From positions 1 through 35,343 of the forward strand of contig WHTB01000010.1 of the NCBI GenBank assembly GCA_009379735.1: a stretch of DNA of 35,343 bases. Reading direction: 5' to 3'. The stretch comes from Propionibacteriales bacterium (GTDB lineage Bacteria; Actinomycetota; Actinomycetes; Propionibacteriales; Nocardioidaceae). The position numbers were made by a program, and so were the translations under genes. The notes below the pieces were generated by a model. It was not told the DNA's origin. It made no database searches and was given only the letters and a program-made list of their open reading frames with translations. Below, piece after piece: positions 28,649-35,343 of the stretch. How positions within the stretch are numbered: the first letter of the stretch is position 1; every line of letters begins with the position of its first letter.

Positions 28649-29353
28649 GTGGCTGTCAGTACCGACCATCTGGACCTGCTCCCATTGCTCGCGCGGGGCA
28701 AGCACCGCAACCCGCGTCGCGGTGCCTGCTTCATGGAGCTCGCGTCCTTCCTCGCCGGCGAGCGATGGAGCGACCATCCGTCCTGCACCCATCCGCTGCT
28801 GTCCTCGCTGGCGCGGTTGGTCAACGACCACACGTCCGATGCGACACGGCCGCGGCTGGCGCCGTTGATCCCGTCGGTCATCGGGTTGACCAGCGAGGAG
28901 GTGCGCTGGGACGCCGAGATCGCCCTGCGGACTGCGACCAGCGCGCTGCCGATCGCGCCCGCGGAGCGTCAGCAGGCGCTCGCGGTGGGCGTGTTCGCCT
29001 GCGAGCGGATGCTGGCCGACCTCGACGGCCGCGAGCCGGGCTCGTTGCGGGACTCCAGCCGGCAGGCGCTGGGCTCGGCCCCGCACGCCGAGCGGTGGGC
29101 GCGCAAGTTCTCCCGCTACACGCAGGTGTCGGTCCGCCGCTTCCGCCGCGACTCGGCACCGACGATCGTGCGCTGCGGCGTCCAGGGCATCGCGACGGCG
29201 TGCGTGTCCGACGCGGACGAGCGGATGTACGACCTGCTGGTGGCCGTCATCGACGACTGCGTGCTGTGGTCGGGCCGCGACCGGTCGGCCGCACCGCTCG
29301 AGCCGGCCGTCTGGGCCGATGTGTGCCGCCCGGCGGAGACCGCCGCCCACTGA
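28649..29353 (+). CDS. Uncharacterised actinobacterial protein (234 residues)
   Basis: I cannot assign a function. The start at GTG 28649 is chosen because the text AVSTDHLDLLPLLARGKHRNPRRG begins a well-formed protein there, with a GGGGTGAG stretch upstream. The product is predicted soluble and largely helical, without a signal peptide or membrane segment. A distinctive N-terminal region reads KHRNPRRGACFMELASFLAG (18-37) followed by SCTHPLLSSLARLVND. From memory, proteins with this opening occur in other high-GC actinobacteria, all unnamed. It has GC-rich third positions like its neighbours, so it is a real gene. It follows ctaB by 100 bases and precedes the YihY-like gene by 19. Confidence 0.8.
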   Translation: MAVSTDHLDLLPLLARGKHRNPRRGACFMELASFLAGERWSDHPSCTHPLLSSLARLVNDHTSDATRPRLAPLIPSVIGLTSEEVRWDAEIALRTATSALPIAPAERQQALAVGVFACERMLADLDGREPGSLRDSSRQALGSAPHAERWARKFSRYTQVSVRRFRRDSAPTIVRCGVQGIATACVSDADERMYDLLVAVIDDCVLWSGRDRSAAPLEPAVWADVCRPAETAAH

Positions 29354-29372
29354 CGCCGTACCGTCGGGGAGC

Positions 29373-30359
29373 ATGACGGAGCGGTTGGACGCGTTCCAGC
29401 GGCGCCATCGGTGGGCCGGCTTCCCGCTTGCGGTTGTTTACAAGTACTTCGACGACCAGGGCCACTACCTGGCCGCGCTGATCACGTTCTACGCGTTCTT
29501 GTCCATCGTCCCGTTGCTGCTGCTCGGCTCGTCGGTCCTCGGCATCTTGCTGCAGGGCAACCCGGACCTCCGTGACTGGATCCTCGACTCGGCGCTCAGC
29601 CAGTTCCCGGTGATCGGTGACCAGCTCGGCCGGCCGGAGGGTCTGCCGGGCAGCGGCGCCGGGGTGCTGGTCGGTGCCCTCGGCCTGGTGTACGGCGCGC
29701 TCGGCATCGCCCAGGCGACGCAGAACGCGATGAACGTCGCCTGGGCGGTCCCACGCAACCGGCGCCCCAACCCGTTCCTGTCGAGGCTGCGCAGCATGGT
29801 CCTGCTCATCACCGCCGGATTCGCCATCCTCGGCACGACCTTGCTGTCGGCGCTCGGCAGCCGGGTCGATGTGTTCGGGGTCGACCTGGGTGGCTGGCCC
29901 AAGCTGCTGGTCACGCTGGCCACCATCACGCTCAACGCCGCCATCTTCGTCGTGCTGCTGCGGATGGCGACGGCGCACCGCCAGTCGCTGCGGGCGGCCG
30001 CGCCGGGCGCGGTTCTCGCTGCGGTGGTCTGGCACCTGCTGCAGCTGTCCGGCGCGGCGTTCGTCGACGGGGTCGTCCGCGAGGCGAGCATCACCAACAG
30101 CGTGTTCGCGCTGGTGCTCGGCCTGGTCGCCTGGATCTACCTCGGCGCGGTGACCGTGGTGATCGCGGCCGAGGTCAACGTCGTCCACGACCAGCGGCTC
30201 TACCCTCGAGCCCTGCTCACGCCGTTCACCGACAACGTCGACCTGACACCGGCCGACCGGCGCGCCTACGCCGGGTACGCCAACGCGCAGCGCACCAAGG
30301 GCTTCCAGTCCGTCGACGTCAGGTTCGCCAACAAAGGCCAGAACCGCGACAAGTCCTAG
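29373..30359 (+). CDS. YihY/virulence factor BrkB family membrane protein
   Basis: The 328-residue protein has about six membrane helices and the hallmark N-terminal block GHYLAALITFYAFLSIVPLLLL, followed by a conserved amphipathic region and VAWIYLGAVTVVIAAEVNVV. The family was once annotated as ribonuclease BN, which is now known to be wrong; its transport or other function is undefined. The C-terminal 60 residues are hydrophilic (DQRLYPRALLTPF onward). ATG 29373 is preceded by GGGGAG at a short distance. It converges on ctaA, with a palindrome-bearing gap between. Confidence 0.9.
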   Translation: MTERLDAFQRRHRWAGFPLAVVYKYFDDQGHYLAALITFYAFLSIVPLLLLGSSVLGILLQGNPDLRDWILDSALSQFPVIGDQLGRPEGLPGSGAGVLVGALGLVYGALGIAQATQNAMNVAWAVPRNRRPNPFLSRLRSMVLLITAGFAILGTTLLSALGSRVDVFGVDLGGWPKLLVTLATITLNAAIFVVLLRMATAHRQSLRAAAPGAVLAAVVWHLLQLSGAAFVDGVVREASITNSVFALVLGLVAWIYLGAVTVVIAAEVNVVHDQRLYPRALLTPFTDNVDLTPADRRAYAGYANAQRTKGFQSVDVRFANKGQNRDKS

Positions 30360-30452
30360 CCCCGGCGCCCCGACTCGCGCCGAGGTTGCGCGTATGCACT
30401 GGCGGCGGCCACCGGTGTGCGGCCCGTGAACGAGGCGTAACCGCGTGTTCCA

Positions 30453-30488
30453 CGTACACCCCGAGCCTTGCAAGGCGCGGGGCGTACG
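30453..30488. terminator. 36-bp near-perfect palindrome between convergent yihY-type gene and ctaA
   Basis: The left half reads CGTACACCCCGAGCCTTG and the right half CAAGGCGCGGGGCGTACG. They are complementary at 16 of 18 positions with no loop bases, centred between 30470 and 30471. It sits 94 bases after the YihY-family stop and 83 bases from the end of ctaA, where a bidirectional terminator would be expected. No T-run follows. A protein-binding site or DNA extrusion structure is also possible. Confidence 0.5.
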
Positions 30489-30543
30489 AACTTCGGGTGG
30501 GGCGGAACCGTATGCCAGCCGCGAAACACACCTGCGCGTCGAA

Positions 30544-30569
30544 GATTGCCCAGTTGGGCAAATTTCTAC
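30544..30569. terminator. Copy B of the short dispersed repeat; likely terminator at the end of ctaA
   Basis: TTGCCC (30546-30551), loop AGTT, GGGCAA (30556-30561) form a hairpin followed on the plus strand by ATTTCT. The same core is found at 214-227. It ends two bases before the ctaA stop codon on the minus strand. The T-rich plus-strand tail would suit termination of the upstream plus-strand gene. Confidence 0.5.
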
Positions 30570-30570
30570 G

Positions 30571-31485
30571 TCACCCCGAGCGTGCGCGGACCGTCAGCAG
30601 CAGGTGGGTGACCGTGGCCGTGAGCAGGGCGGCACCCAGCAGGTGGAGGCCGACCAGCAGGGCGGGCAGGTCGAGGTAGTACTGGGTGAAGCCGACGACG
30701 CCCTGGCCGGCCTCGACGGCGAGCAGCGCGTACGCCGGCCGGACCGCCGCGGCCGGACCGGAGCGCCGCAGCAGCACGACCGTGAGCACGGTCAGCCCGA
30801 CCAGCAGATACACCCCGGCGGCGTGGACGTGGCTCCACAGCTGCGGGTCGAGCCCGTTGCGCGGTGCGTCGACGTCTCCCGCGTGCGGGCCGGAGCCGGT
30901 GACCACGGTCCCGAGGTACAGCACCACGAACGCGACGCCGGCCAGCGCCGGCGCGACCCGCTGCACCGCCGAGTCGCGGACGAGCGGGGGCGCTCCGGCC
31001 GGCCGGAGCAGGTGCAGCAGCATCACCGACCACGCGATCAGCACCATCGACAGCATCAGGTGCAGGCCGACGACCCACGGGTTGAGGTCGGTCAGCACCG
31101 TGACACCACCGAGCAGGGCCTGTCCCGGGATGCCGAGGGCCAAGACGGTGGCTAGGCGCACCAGGTCCGGACGCCGGCGGCTCAGGTTGACGGCGGCGAC
31201 CCAGGTCGCGATGGCGATCGCCGCCAGGACGAACGTCATCATCCGGTTGCCGAACTCGATCGCGCCGTTGATGCCGAGCGCGCCGTGCGGCACGAACGAC
31301 TCCTCGGTGCACCGAGGCCACGAGGGGCAGCCCAGGCCTGAACCGGTCAGCCGCACGGCGCCGCCCGTGACGACGATGCCGATGTTGCCGGCCATCGTTG
31401 CGACCGCCAGTGGCCGCATCCAGCGGTCCGCCCAGGGTTGCAGCCGCGGCCGCCGGACCGGCCCAGCCGTCGCCGTCACTCCCAT
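30571..31485 (-). CDS. ctaA: Haem A synthase
   Basis: CtaA oxidises a methyl group of haem O to make haem A for aa3-type oxidase. The 304-residue protein has about eight hydrophobic helices. It has the outward Cys pair of the Gram-positive type (C53-PSWPR-C59) and conserved His in VGLHLMLS, LWSHVHAAGVY and VGLHLLGA as haem ligands. ATG 31485 overlaps the end of the ABC permease by 10 bases; a GTG at 31479 is an alternative. It is last in the ABC ATPase-permease-ctaA run. Its partner ctaB lies about 2 kb away, convergent. Confidence 0.94.
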   Translation of the reverse strand: MGVTATAGPVRRPRLQPWADRWMRPLAVATMAGNIGIVVTGGAVRLTGSGLGCPSWPRCTEESFVPHGALGINGAIEFGNRMMTFVLAAIAIATWVAAVNLSRRRPDLVRLATVLALGIPGQALLGGVTVLTDLNPWVVGLHLMLSMVLIAWSVMLLHLLRPAGAPPLVRDSAVQRVAPALAGVAFVVLYLGTVVTGSGPHAGDVDAPRNGLDPQLWSHVHAAGVYLLVGLTVLTVVLLRRSGPAAAVRPAYALLAVEAGQGVVGFTQYYLDLPALLVGLHLLGAALLTATVTHLLLTVRARSG

Positions 31486-32246
31486 CGGAACGTCCGTGCG
31501 GTGAGTGCCGACCCGAGCGCCGCCCACACCACGAGCACGCCGCAGGCGCCCCAGGCGATCGACCCGTCGCCGAGAGCGGAGGCGATTGCCTCGTGCAGCG
31601 CACCGGACGGCAGCAGCCGGAGTACGTCGCCCACCTCTCCGTACTCCCGCGGCGACACCACCACCCCGCCGCCGATCGCGAGCAGCACGAAAACCAGGTT
31701 GGCCGCGGCCAGCGTCGCCTCGGCGCGCAGCGTCCCGGCCATCAGCAGGCCGAGCGACGCGAACGCCAGCGTGCCGAGTCCGACCGCGAGCACTAGGCCC
31801 AGGGCTCCGGCGGCGCCGGGTGTGGGCCGCCAGCCGAGGGCGTACGCGGCGGCGGCGATGCAGCCGATCTGCCCGACCTCGACCAGCAGCAGGGCGGACG
31901 TCTTGCCGAGCAGCAGGCCGGCCCGGGGGAGGGGCGAGCTGCCCAGCCACTTGAGCACGCCGTACCTCCGCTCGAAACCGGTGGCGATGGCCAACGACGT
32001 GAAGGCGGTCGACATCACCGCGAGCGCGACGACACCCGGTGTGAGGTGGCCGACGGCGTCTCCCTCAACAAGGTCGAACCGCTCCGCGGCCAGCACGCCC
32101 GCGACCAGCACGACGAGCGGGATCACCAGCGCGAGCACGAGCTGCTCGCCGTTGCGCAGCAGCAGCCGGGCCTCCATCACGGTCTGGGCCCGCACCATGC
32201 GGTGCAGCGGTGCGGCCGACGCGGCCGGTGCGAACGTGCCGTTCAT
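31476..32246 (-). CDS. ABC transporter permease (ABC-2 type)
   Basis: The 256-residue protein has six predicted membrane helices and the ABC-2 fold. The region GFERRYGVLKWLGSSPLPRAGLLLGKTSALLLVE is the typical cytoplasmic stretch between helices 2 and 3 of DrrB-like exporters. ATG 32246 shares one base with the stop of the ATPase gene (TGATG), so the two subunits are made together. The substrate is unknown. Linkage to ctaA and to the suf genes recurs in actinobacteria and has led to suggestions of a haem- or Fe-S-related substrate, but nothing in the sequence proves it. Confidence 0.88.
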   Translation of the reverse strand: MNGTFAPAASAAPLHRMVRAQTVMEARLLLRNGEQLVLALVIPLVVLVAGVLAAERFDLVEGDAVGHLTPGVVALAVMSTAFTSLAIATGFERRYGVLKWLGSSPLPRAGLLLGKTSALLLVEVGQIGCIAAAAYALGWRPTPGAAGALGLVLAVGLGTLAFASLGLLMAGTLRAEATLAAANLVFVLLAIGGGVVVSPREYGEVGDVLRLLPSGALHEAIASALGDGSIAWGACGVLVVWAALGSALTARTFRWE

Positions 32247-33193
32247 CAGCGCAGGTCCCGTCCGGTCAGCTCCAGGAACACGTCCTCGAGGGTCCGTCGG
32301 CCGATCTGCAGGCCCTCCGGGAGTACGTCGTGGTCCGAGCACCAGGTGGTCACCCGCGCCAGCGTGCCGGGCGCCACCGGGCCGAGCACGGCGTACTCGC
32401 CGGCCGGCTGCTCCAGGACCTGGAACCCGGACGGCAGGGTGGCCTCCAGCGACGCGATGTCGAGACCGGGTCGGGCCCGGAAGCTCAGGCTGGCCTGCTG
32501 CGGCCCCACGGTCGACGCCGCGGTCAGCGCCGCGGGCGTGCCGGCCGCGACCACCCGACCGTGGTCGACGACGTAGACCTGGTCGGCCAGCCGCTCCGCC
32601 TCGTCCATGAAGTGCGTGGTGAGCACCACCGTGACGCCGCCGGAGCGCAGCTCGCGGAGCAGGTCCCAGACCGTGTGCCGCGCCTGCGGGTCGAGGCCGG
32701 CGGTCGGCTCGTCGACGAACAGCAGCTCGGGCCGTCCGACCAGCGACATCGCCAGGCCGAGCCGCTGCTGCTGGCCGCCCGACAGCCGCCGGTAGGGCGT
32801 GCGGCCGCACTCGCGCAGCCCGAGCCGCTCAACGAGTACGTCGACCGGCAGCGGGTCGGCGTGGAGTGCGGCGACATGGCGCAGCATCTCGTGCGCGCGG
32901 ACGCCCGACCAGGCTCCGCCGCTCTGCAACATCACGCCGATCCGGGGCAGCAGCGCCCGCCGGTCGGCGACCGGGTCGAGGCCGAGCACCCGCACCCGGC
33001 CCGACTGCGGGCGGCGGTAGCCCTCGCAGGTCTCCAGCGTGGTGGTCTTGCCGGCGCCGTTCGGCCCGAGGACGGCCGCGATGACCCCGCCGGGCACGCT
33101 GAGGCTGAGCCCGTCCACGGCGACCGTGTCGCCGTAGCGCATCACCAGGTCGGCGATGACGACCGCGGGCTCACCGGACGGGGGCTGGGGCAC
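32246..33193 (-). CDS. ABC transporter ATP-binding protein (DrrA-like)
   Basis: The 315-residue product has Walker A GPNGAGKTT (43-51), a Q-loop in VMLQSGG, signature LSGGQQQRL, Walker B LLFVDEP and the switch His in LTTHFMDEA. A C-terminal extension of about 90 residues ending in TLEDVFLELTGRDLR is typical of DrrA-type exporters. GTG 33193 was chosen because the frame above it is Arg/Pro-rich shadow sequence and a -10-like TACACT ends seven bases before it. It is divergent from sufR and heads the transporter-ctaA operon. Confidence 0.92.
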   Translation of the reverse strand: MPQPPSGEPAVVIADLVMRYGDTVAVDGLSLSVPGGVIAAVLGPNGAGKTTTLETCEGYRRPQSGRVRVLGLDPVADRRALLPRIGVMLQSGGAWSGVRAHEMLRHVAALHADPLPVDVLVERLGLRECGRTPYRRLSGGQQQRLGLAMSLVGRPELLFVDEPTAGLDPQARHTVWDLLRELRSGGVTVVLTTHFMDEAERLADQVYVVDHGRVVAAGTPAALTAASTVGPQQASLSFRARPGLDIASLEATLPSGFQVLEQPAGEYAVLGPVAPGTLARVTTWCSDHDVLPEGLQIGRRTLEDVFLELTGRDLR

Positions 33194-33200
33194 GGCGTCG

Positions 33201-33206
33201 AGTGTA
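33201..33206 (-). promoter_or_regulatory. Candidate -10 element of a leaderless promoter for the ABC-ctaA operon
   Basis: On the minus strand TACACT (TANNNT) is followed by seven bases and GTG 33193. GGACGT lies 17 bases upstream of it as a weak -35. No ribosome site is visible. Confidence 0.45.
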
Positions 33207-33295
33207 GGTACGCGCTGCCGGCCACGTCCCGGAAGGGGGCAGATTGAGGCTGGGCCAGGCAATGTTAGGGGACCCTTGCTTGAATGCGCTCGGGG

Positions 33296-33318
33296 TAATA
33301 AGACAACATGGGTGTTGT
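33296..33318 (+). promoter_or_regulatory. sufR promoter with SufR operator across the start codon
   Basis: ACAAC (33303-33307), six bases, GTTGT (33314-33318) is a perfect inverted repeat and contains CAAC-N6-GTTG, the operator described for cyanobacterial SufR. The six spacer bases begin with the sufR ATG (33308). TAATAA at 33296-33301 can serve as the -10, ending six bases before the ATG. The gene would then be leaderless and repressed by its own product at the transcription start. Confidence 0.7.
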
Positions 33319-34072
33319 GAAAAAGGCAGGAGCCACGGAGGCGCGCCGAGCCGGCGTCGCAGCCGTCGACGAGACGCCCACGCGGGAGCGTGTGGCGCAG
33401 TCGATCCTGCAGCAAGGCCCGTCGACCACGGCCGACCTGGCCGCTCGCCTCGACCTCACCACCGCGGCCGTCCGCCGGCACCTCGACCACCTGGTCGAGG
33501 AGGGCCTGATCGAGTCCCGCGAGCAGCGGGTCTACGGCCACCGGGGGCGCGGCCGCCCGGCCAAGGTGTTCGCGCTGACCGACTCGGGTCGCGACGAGTT
33601 CCGCCAGGACTACGACGACCTCGCGGCGAGTGCCCTCCGGTTCCTGGCCGAGCAGGGCGGCGACGGTGCGGTCGAGGCATTTGCCCGGCGCCGCGTCGCC
33701 GACCTCGAGGAGCGTTACGCAGCTCTCGTCGAGGCCGCCGGTCCGGAACATCGGGCCGACGCCCTCGCGGAGGCGCTCACCCAGGACGGCTACGCCGCGT
33801 CCGTACGCGACGTCCAGTCCGGTCAGCAGCTGTGCCAACACCACTGCCCGGTGGCACACGTCGCCACCGAGTTCCCCCAGCTGTGCGAGGCCGAGACGGA
33901 GGTGTTCGCCCGGCTGCTCGGGCGGCACGTCCAGCGGCTGGCCACCATCGCCCACGGCGACGGGGTGTGCACGACTCACATCCCCAACGCCGTACGCGCC
34001 CTGTCCCACCCGTCTGACAACCCAGCAGACCCCTCCGAAGAAATCGCAATAGAGAGGACCCGTCTTTCATGA
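33308..34072 (+). CDS. sufR: SufR, Fe-S cluster-sensing repressor of the suf operon
   Basis: SufR is a winged-helix repressor that binds a [4Fe-4S] cluster and turns down the suf operon when clusters are plentiful. The 254-residue protein has an N-terminal helix-turn-helix (about residues 27-85, [20 protein letters not shown], then GRGRPAKVF in the wing). Four Cys lie in the C-terminal half at 176, 180, 193 and 221 (CQHHC, LCEAE, GVCTTH). These match the conserved cluster ligands of the family. ATG 33308 is chosen because of the -10 and operator around it. The stop overlaps the sufB start (ATGA). Confidence 0.95.
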   Translation: MGVVKKAGATEARRAGVAAVDETPTRERVAQSILQQGPSTTADLAARLDLTTAAVRRHLDHLVEEGLIESREQRVYGHRGRGRPAKVFALTDSGRDEFRQDYDDLAASALRFLAEQGGDGAVEAFARRRVADLEERYAALVEAAGPEHRADALAEALTQDGYAASVRDVQSGQQLCQHHCPVAHVATEFPQLCEAETEVFARLLGRHVQRLATIAHGDGVCTTHIPNAVRALSHPSDNPADPSEEIAIERTRLS

Positions 34073-35343
34073 CGACCACTGCGCATCCCGAGCTCGACGG
34101 TCTAGGCCGCTACGAGTACGGCTGGTCTGACTCCGACGCCGCCGGCGCCACCGCGAAGCGTGGCCTGTCCGAGGCCGTCGTCCGCGACATCTCTGGTCGC
34201 AAGGGCGAGCCCGAGTGGATGCTCGACCTGCGTCTGAAGGGTCTGAAGCTGTTCCACCGCAAGCCACTGCCGACCTGGGGCGGCGAGGTCGGCGCCATCG
34301 ACTTCGACAACATCAAGTACTTCGTCAAGTCGACCGAGAAGCAGGCGACCTCGTGGGAGGAGCTCCCCGAGGACATCAAGAACACCTACGACCGGCTGGG
34401 CATCCCCGAGGCGGAGAAGCAGCGGCTGGTCGCCGGCGTCGCCGCGCAGTACGAGTCCGAGGTCGTCTACCACCAGATCCGTGAGGACCTGGAGGAGCAG
34501 GGCGTGCTGTTCCTCGACACCGACACGGCGCTGCGTGAGCAGCCCGAGCTGTTCAAGGAGTACTTCGCCACGGTGATCCCGGTCGGCGACAACAAGTTCG
34601 CGTCGCTCAACACCTCGGTGTGGTCCGGCGGCTCGTTCATCTACGTGCCGAAGGGTGTGCACGTCGACATCCCGCTGCAGGCCTACTTCCGGATCAACAC
34701 CGAGAACATGGGCCAGTTCGAGCGCACGCTGATCATCGTCGACGAGGACGCCTACGTGCACTACGTCGAAGGCTGCACGGCGCCGATCTACTCGTCCGAC
34801 TCGCTGCACTCGGCGGTCGTCGAGATCATCGTGAAGAAGGGCGCACGCTGCCGCTACACGACGATCCAGAACTGGTCCAACAACGTCTACAACCTGGTCA
34901 CCAAGCGGGCGACCTGCGAGGCCGGCGCGACGATGGAGTGGGTCGACGGCAACATCGGCTCGAAGGTGACGATGAAGTACTCCGCCGTCTACCTGATGGG
35001 TGAGCACTCCAAGGGCGAGACCCTGTCGGTCGCGTTCGCGGGTGAGGGCCAGCACCAGGATGCCGGCGCCAAGATGGTGCACTGCGCCCCGCATACGTCG
35101 AGCTCGATCATCTCGAAGTCGGTGGCCCGCGCCGGCGGCCGCACGTCGTACCGCGGCCTGGTCCAGGTCGACGAGGGCGCCCACCACTCCGCGAGCATCG
35201 TCAAGTGCGACGCGCTGCTGGTCGACCAGATCAGCCGCTCCGACACCTACCCGTACGTCGACGTCCGCGAGGACGACGTGTCGATGGCGCACGAGGCGAC
35301 GGTGTCCAAGGTCAGTGAGGACCAGCTGTTCTACCTGATGAGC
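34069..35343 (+). CDS. sufB: Fe-S cluster assembly protein SufB (partial, runs off the window)
   Basis: SufB is the scaffold subunit of the SufBCD complex that builds Fe-S clusters. The first 425 residues are present; family members are about 470-480, so only the last 50 or so are missing. Conserved blocks include [40 protein letters not shown] and [17 protein letters not shown] 34069 shares ATGA with the sufR stop; GAGAGGA (34052-34058) is the ribosome site. The Cys in VEGCTAP, where many mycobacterial SufB proteins carry an intein, is uninterrupted here. Other suf genes (sufD, sufC, sufS, sufU) are expected downstream. Confidence 0.97.
   Translation, partial: MTTTAHPELDGLGRYEYGWSDSDAAGATAKRGLSEAVVRDISGRKGEPEWMLDLRLKGLKLFHRKPLPTWGGEVGAIDFDNIKYFVKSTEKQATSWEELPEDIKNTYDRLGIPEAEKQRLVAGVAAQYESEVVYHQIREDLEEQGVLFLDTDTALREQPELFKEYFATVIPVGDNKFASLNTSVWSGGSFIYVPKGVHVDIPLQAYFRINTENMGQFERTLIIVDEDAYVHYVEGCTAPIYSSDSLHSAVVEIIVKKGARCRYTTIQNWSNNVYNLVTKRATCEAGATMEWVDGNIGSKVTMKYSAVYLMGEHSKGETLSVAFAGEGQHQDAGAKMVHCAPHTSSSIISKSVARAGGRTSYRGLVQVDEGAHHSASIVKCDALLVDQISRSDTYPYVDVREDDVSMAHEATVSKVSEDQLFYLMS

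Noticed and set aside
34102-35292. Antisense open frame over sufB
   Set aside because: SufB reads through on the plus strand with conserved blocks to the window edge; the antisense frame is a shadow.

Overview
The window is high-GC actinobacterial chromosome. A mycothiol-linked enzyme family, WhiA, RbpA, OpcA, SufR, GTG starts and a LexA box of the Gram-positive type all point that way. The gene order fits Propionibacteriales or a relative (for example Nocardioidaceae or Kribbellaceae), but that placement is inference. Nearly all of it is conserved core genome.

Layout. 1-163: end of a TerC-like membrane protein. 164-671: no intact gene, but a decayed ISL3-type transposase remnant, a dispersed short repeat and a strong hairpin. 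672-4124 (minus): four overlapping genes for a small unknown protein, a Tat-exported amidase, a beta-lactamase-fold serine hydrolase without signal peptide, and a YkfC-like NlpC/P60 peptidase. 4240-5600 (minus): a metallo-beta-lactamase-fold hydrolase and a mycothiol-dependent isomerase-family protein. 5721-14189 (plus): uvrA behind a LexA box, a Rieske lipoprotein, then uvrC-rapZ-yvcK-whiA. 14265-17912 (plus): gap-pgk-tpiA-secG-rbpA. 19211-27425 (minus): tkt-tal-pgi-zwf-opcA-pgl, facing the glycolytic cluster. 27598-30359 (plus): ctaB, an uncharacterised gene and a YihY-family membrane protein. 30571-33193 (minus): an ABC ATPase and permease followed by ctaA. 33308 to the end (plus): sufR and the start of sufB.

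The genes form functional blocks: excision repair under SOS control, lower glycolysis, both branches of the pentose phosphate pathway with the G6PDH assembly factor, haem A synthesis (ctaB and ctaA) and Fe-S cluster assembly under its own sensor.

The most unusual object is a 1.26-kb unit at 17943-19205, inserted exactly between the convergent rbpA and pgl. It has 30-bp terminal inverted repeats differing at one position, extra internal copies of the same repeat and two DnaA-box-like sites. Its only gene is not a transposase but an AbiEi-like/DUF559-like protein whose nuclease motif has Gln in place of Glu. Other points worth a second look are the histone-H1-like tail on UvrA, a SufR operator lying across the leaderless sufR start codon, repeated TANNNT-N6/7-RTG leaderless promoters, and the murein-peptide-type operon at 672-4124.
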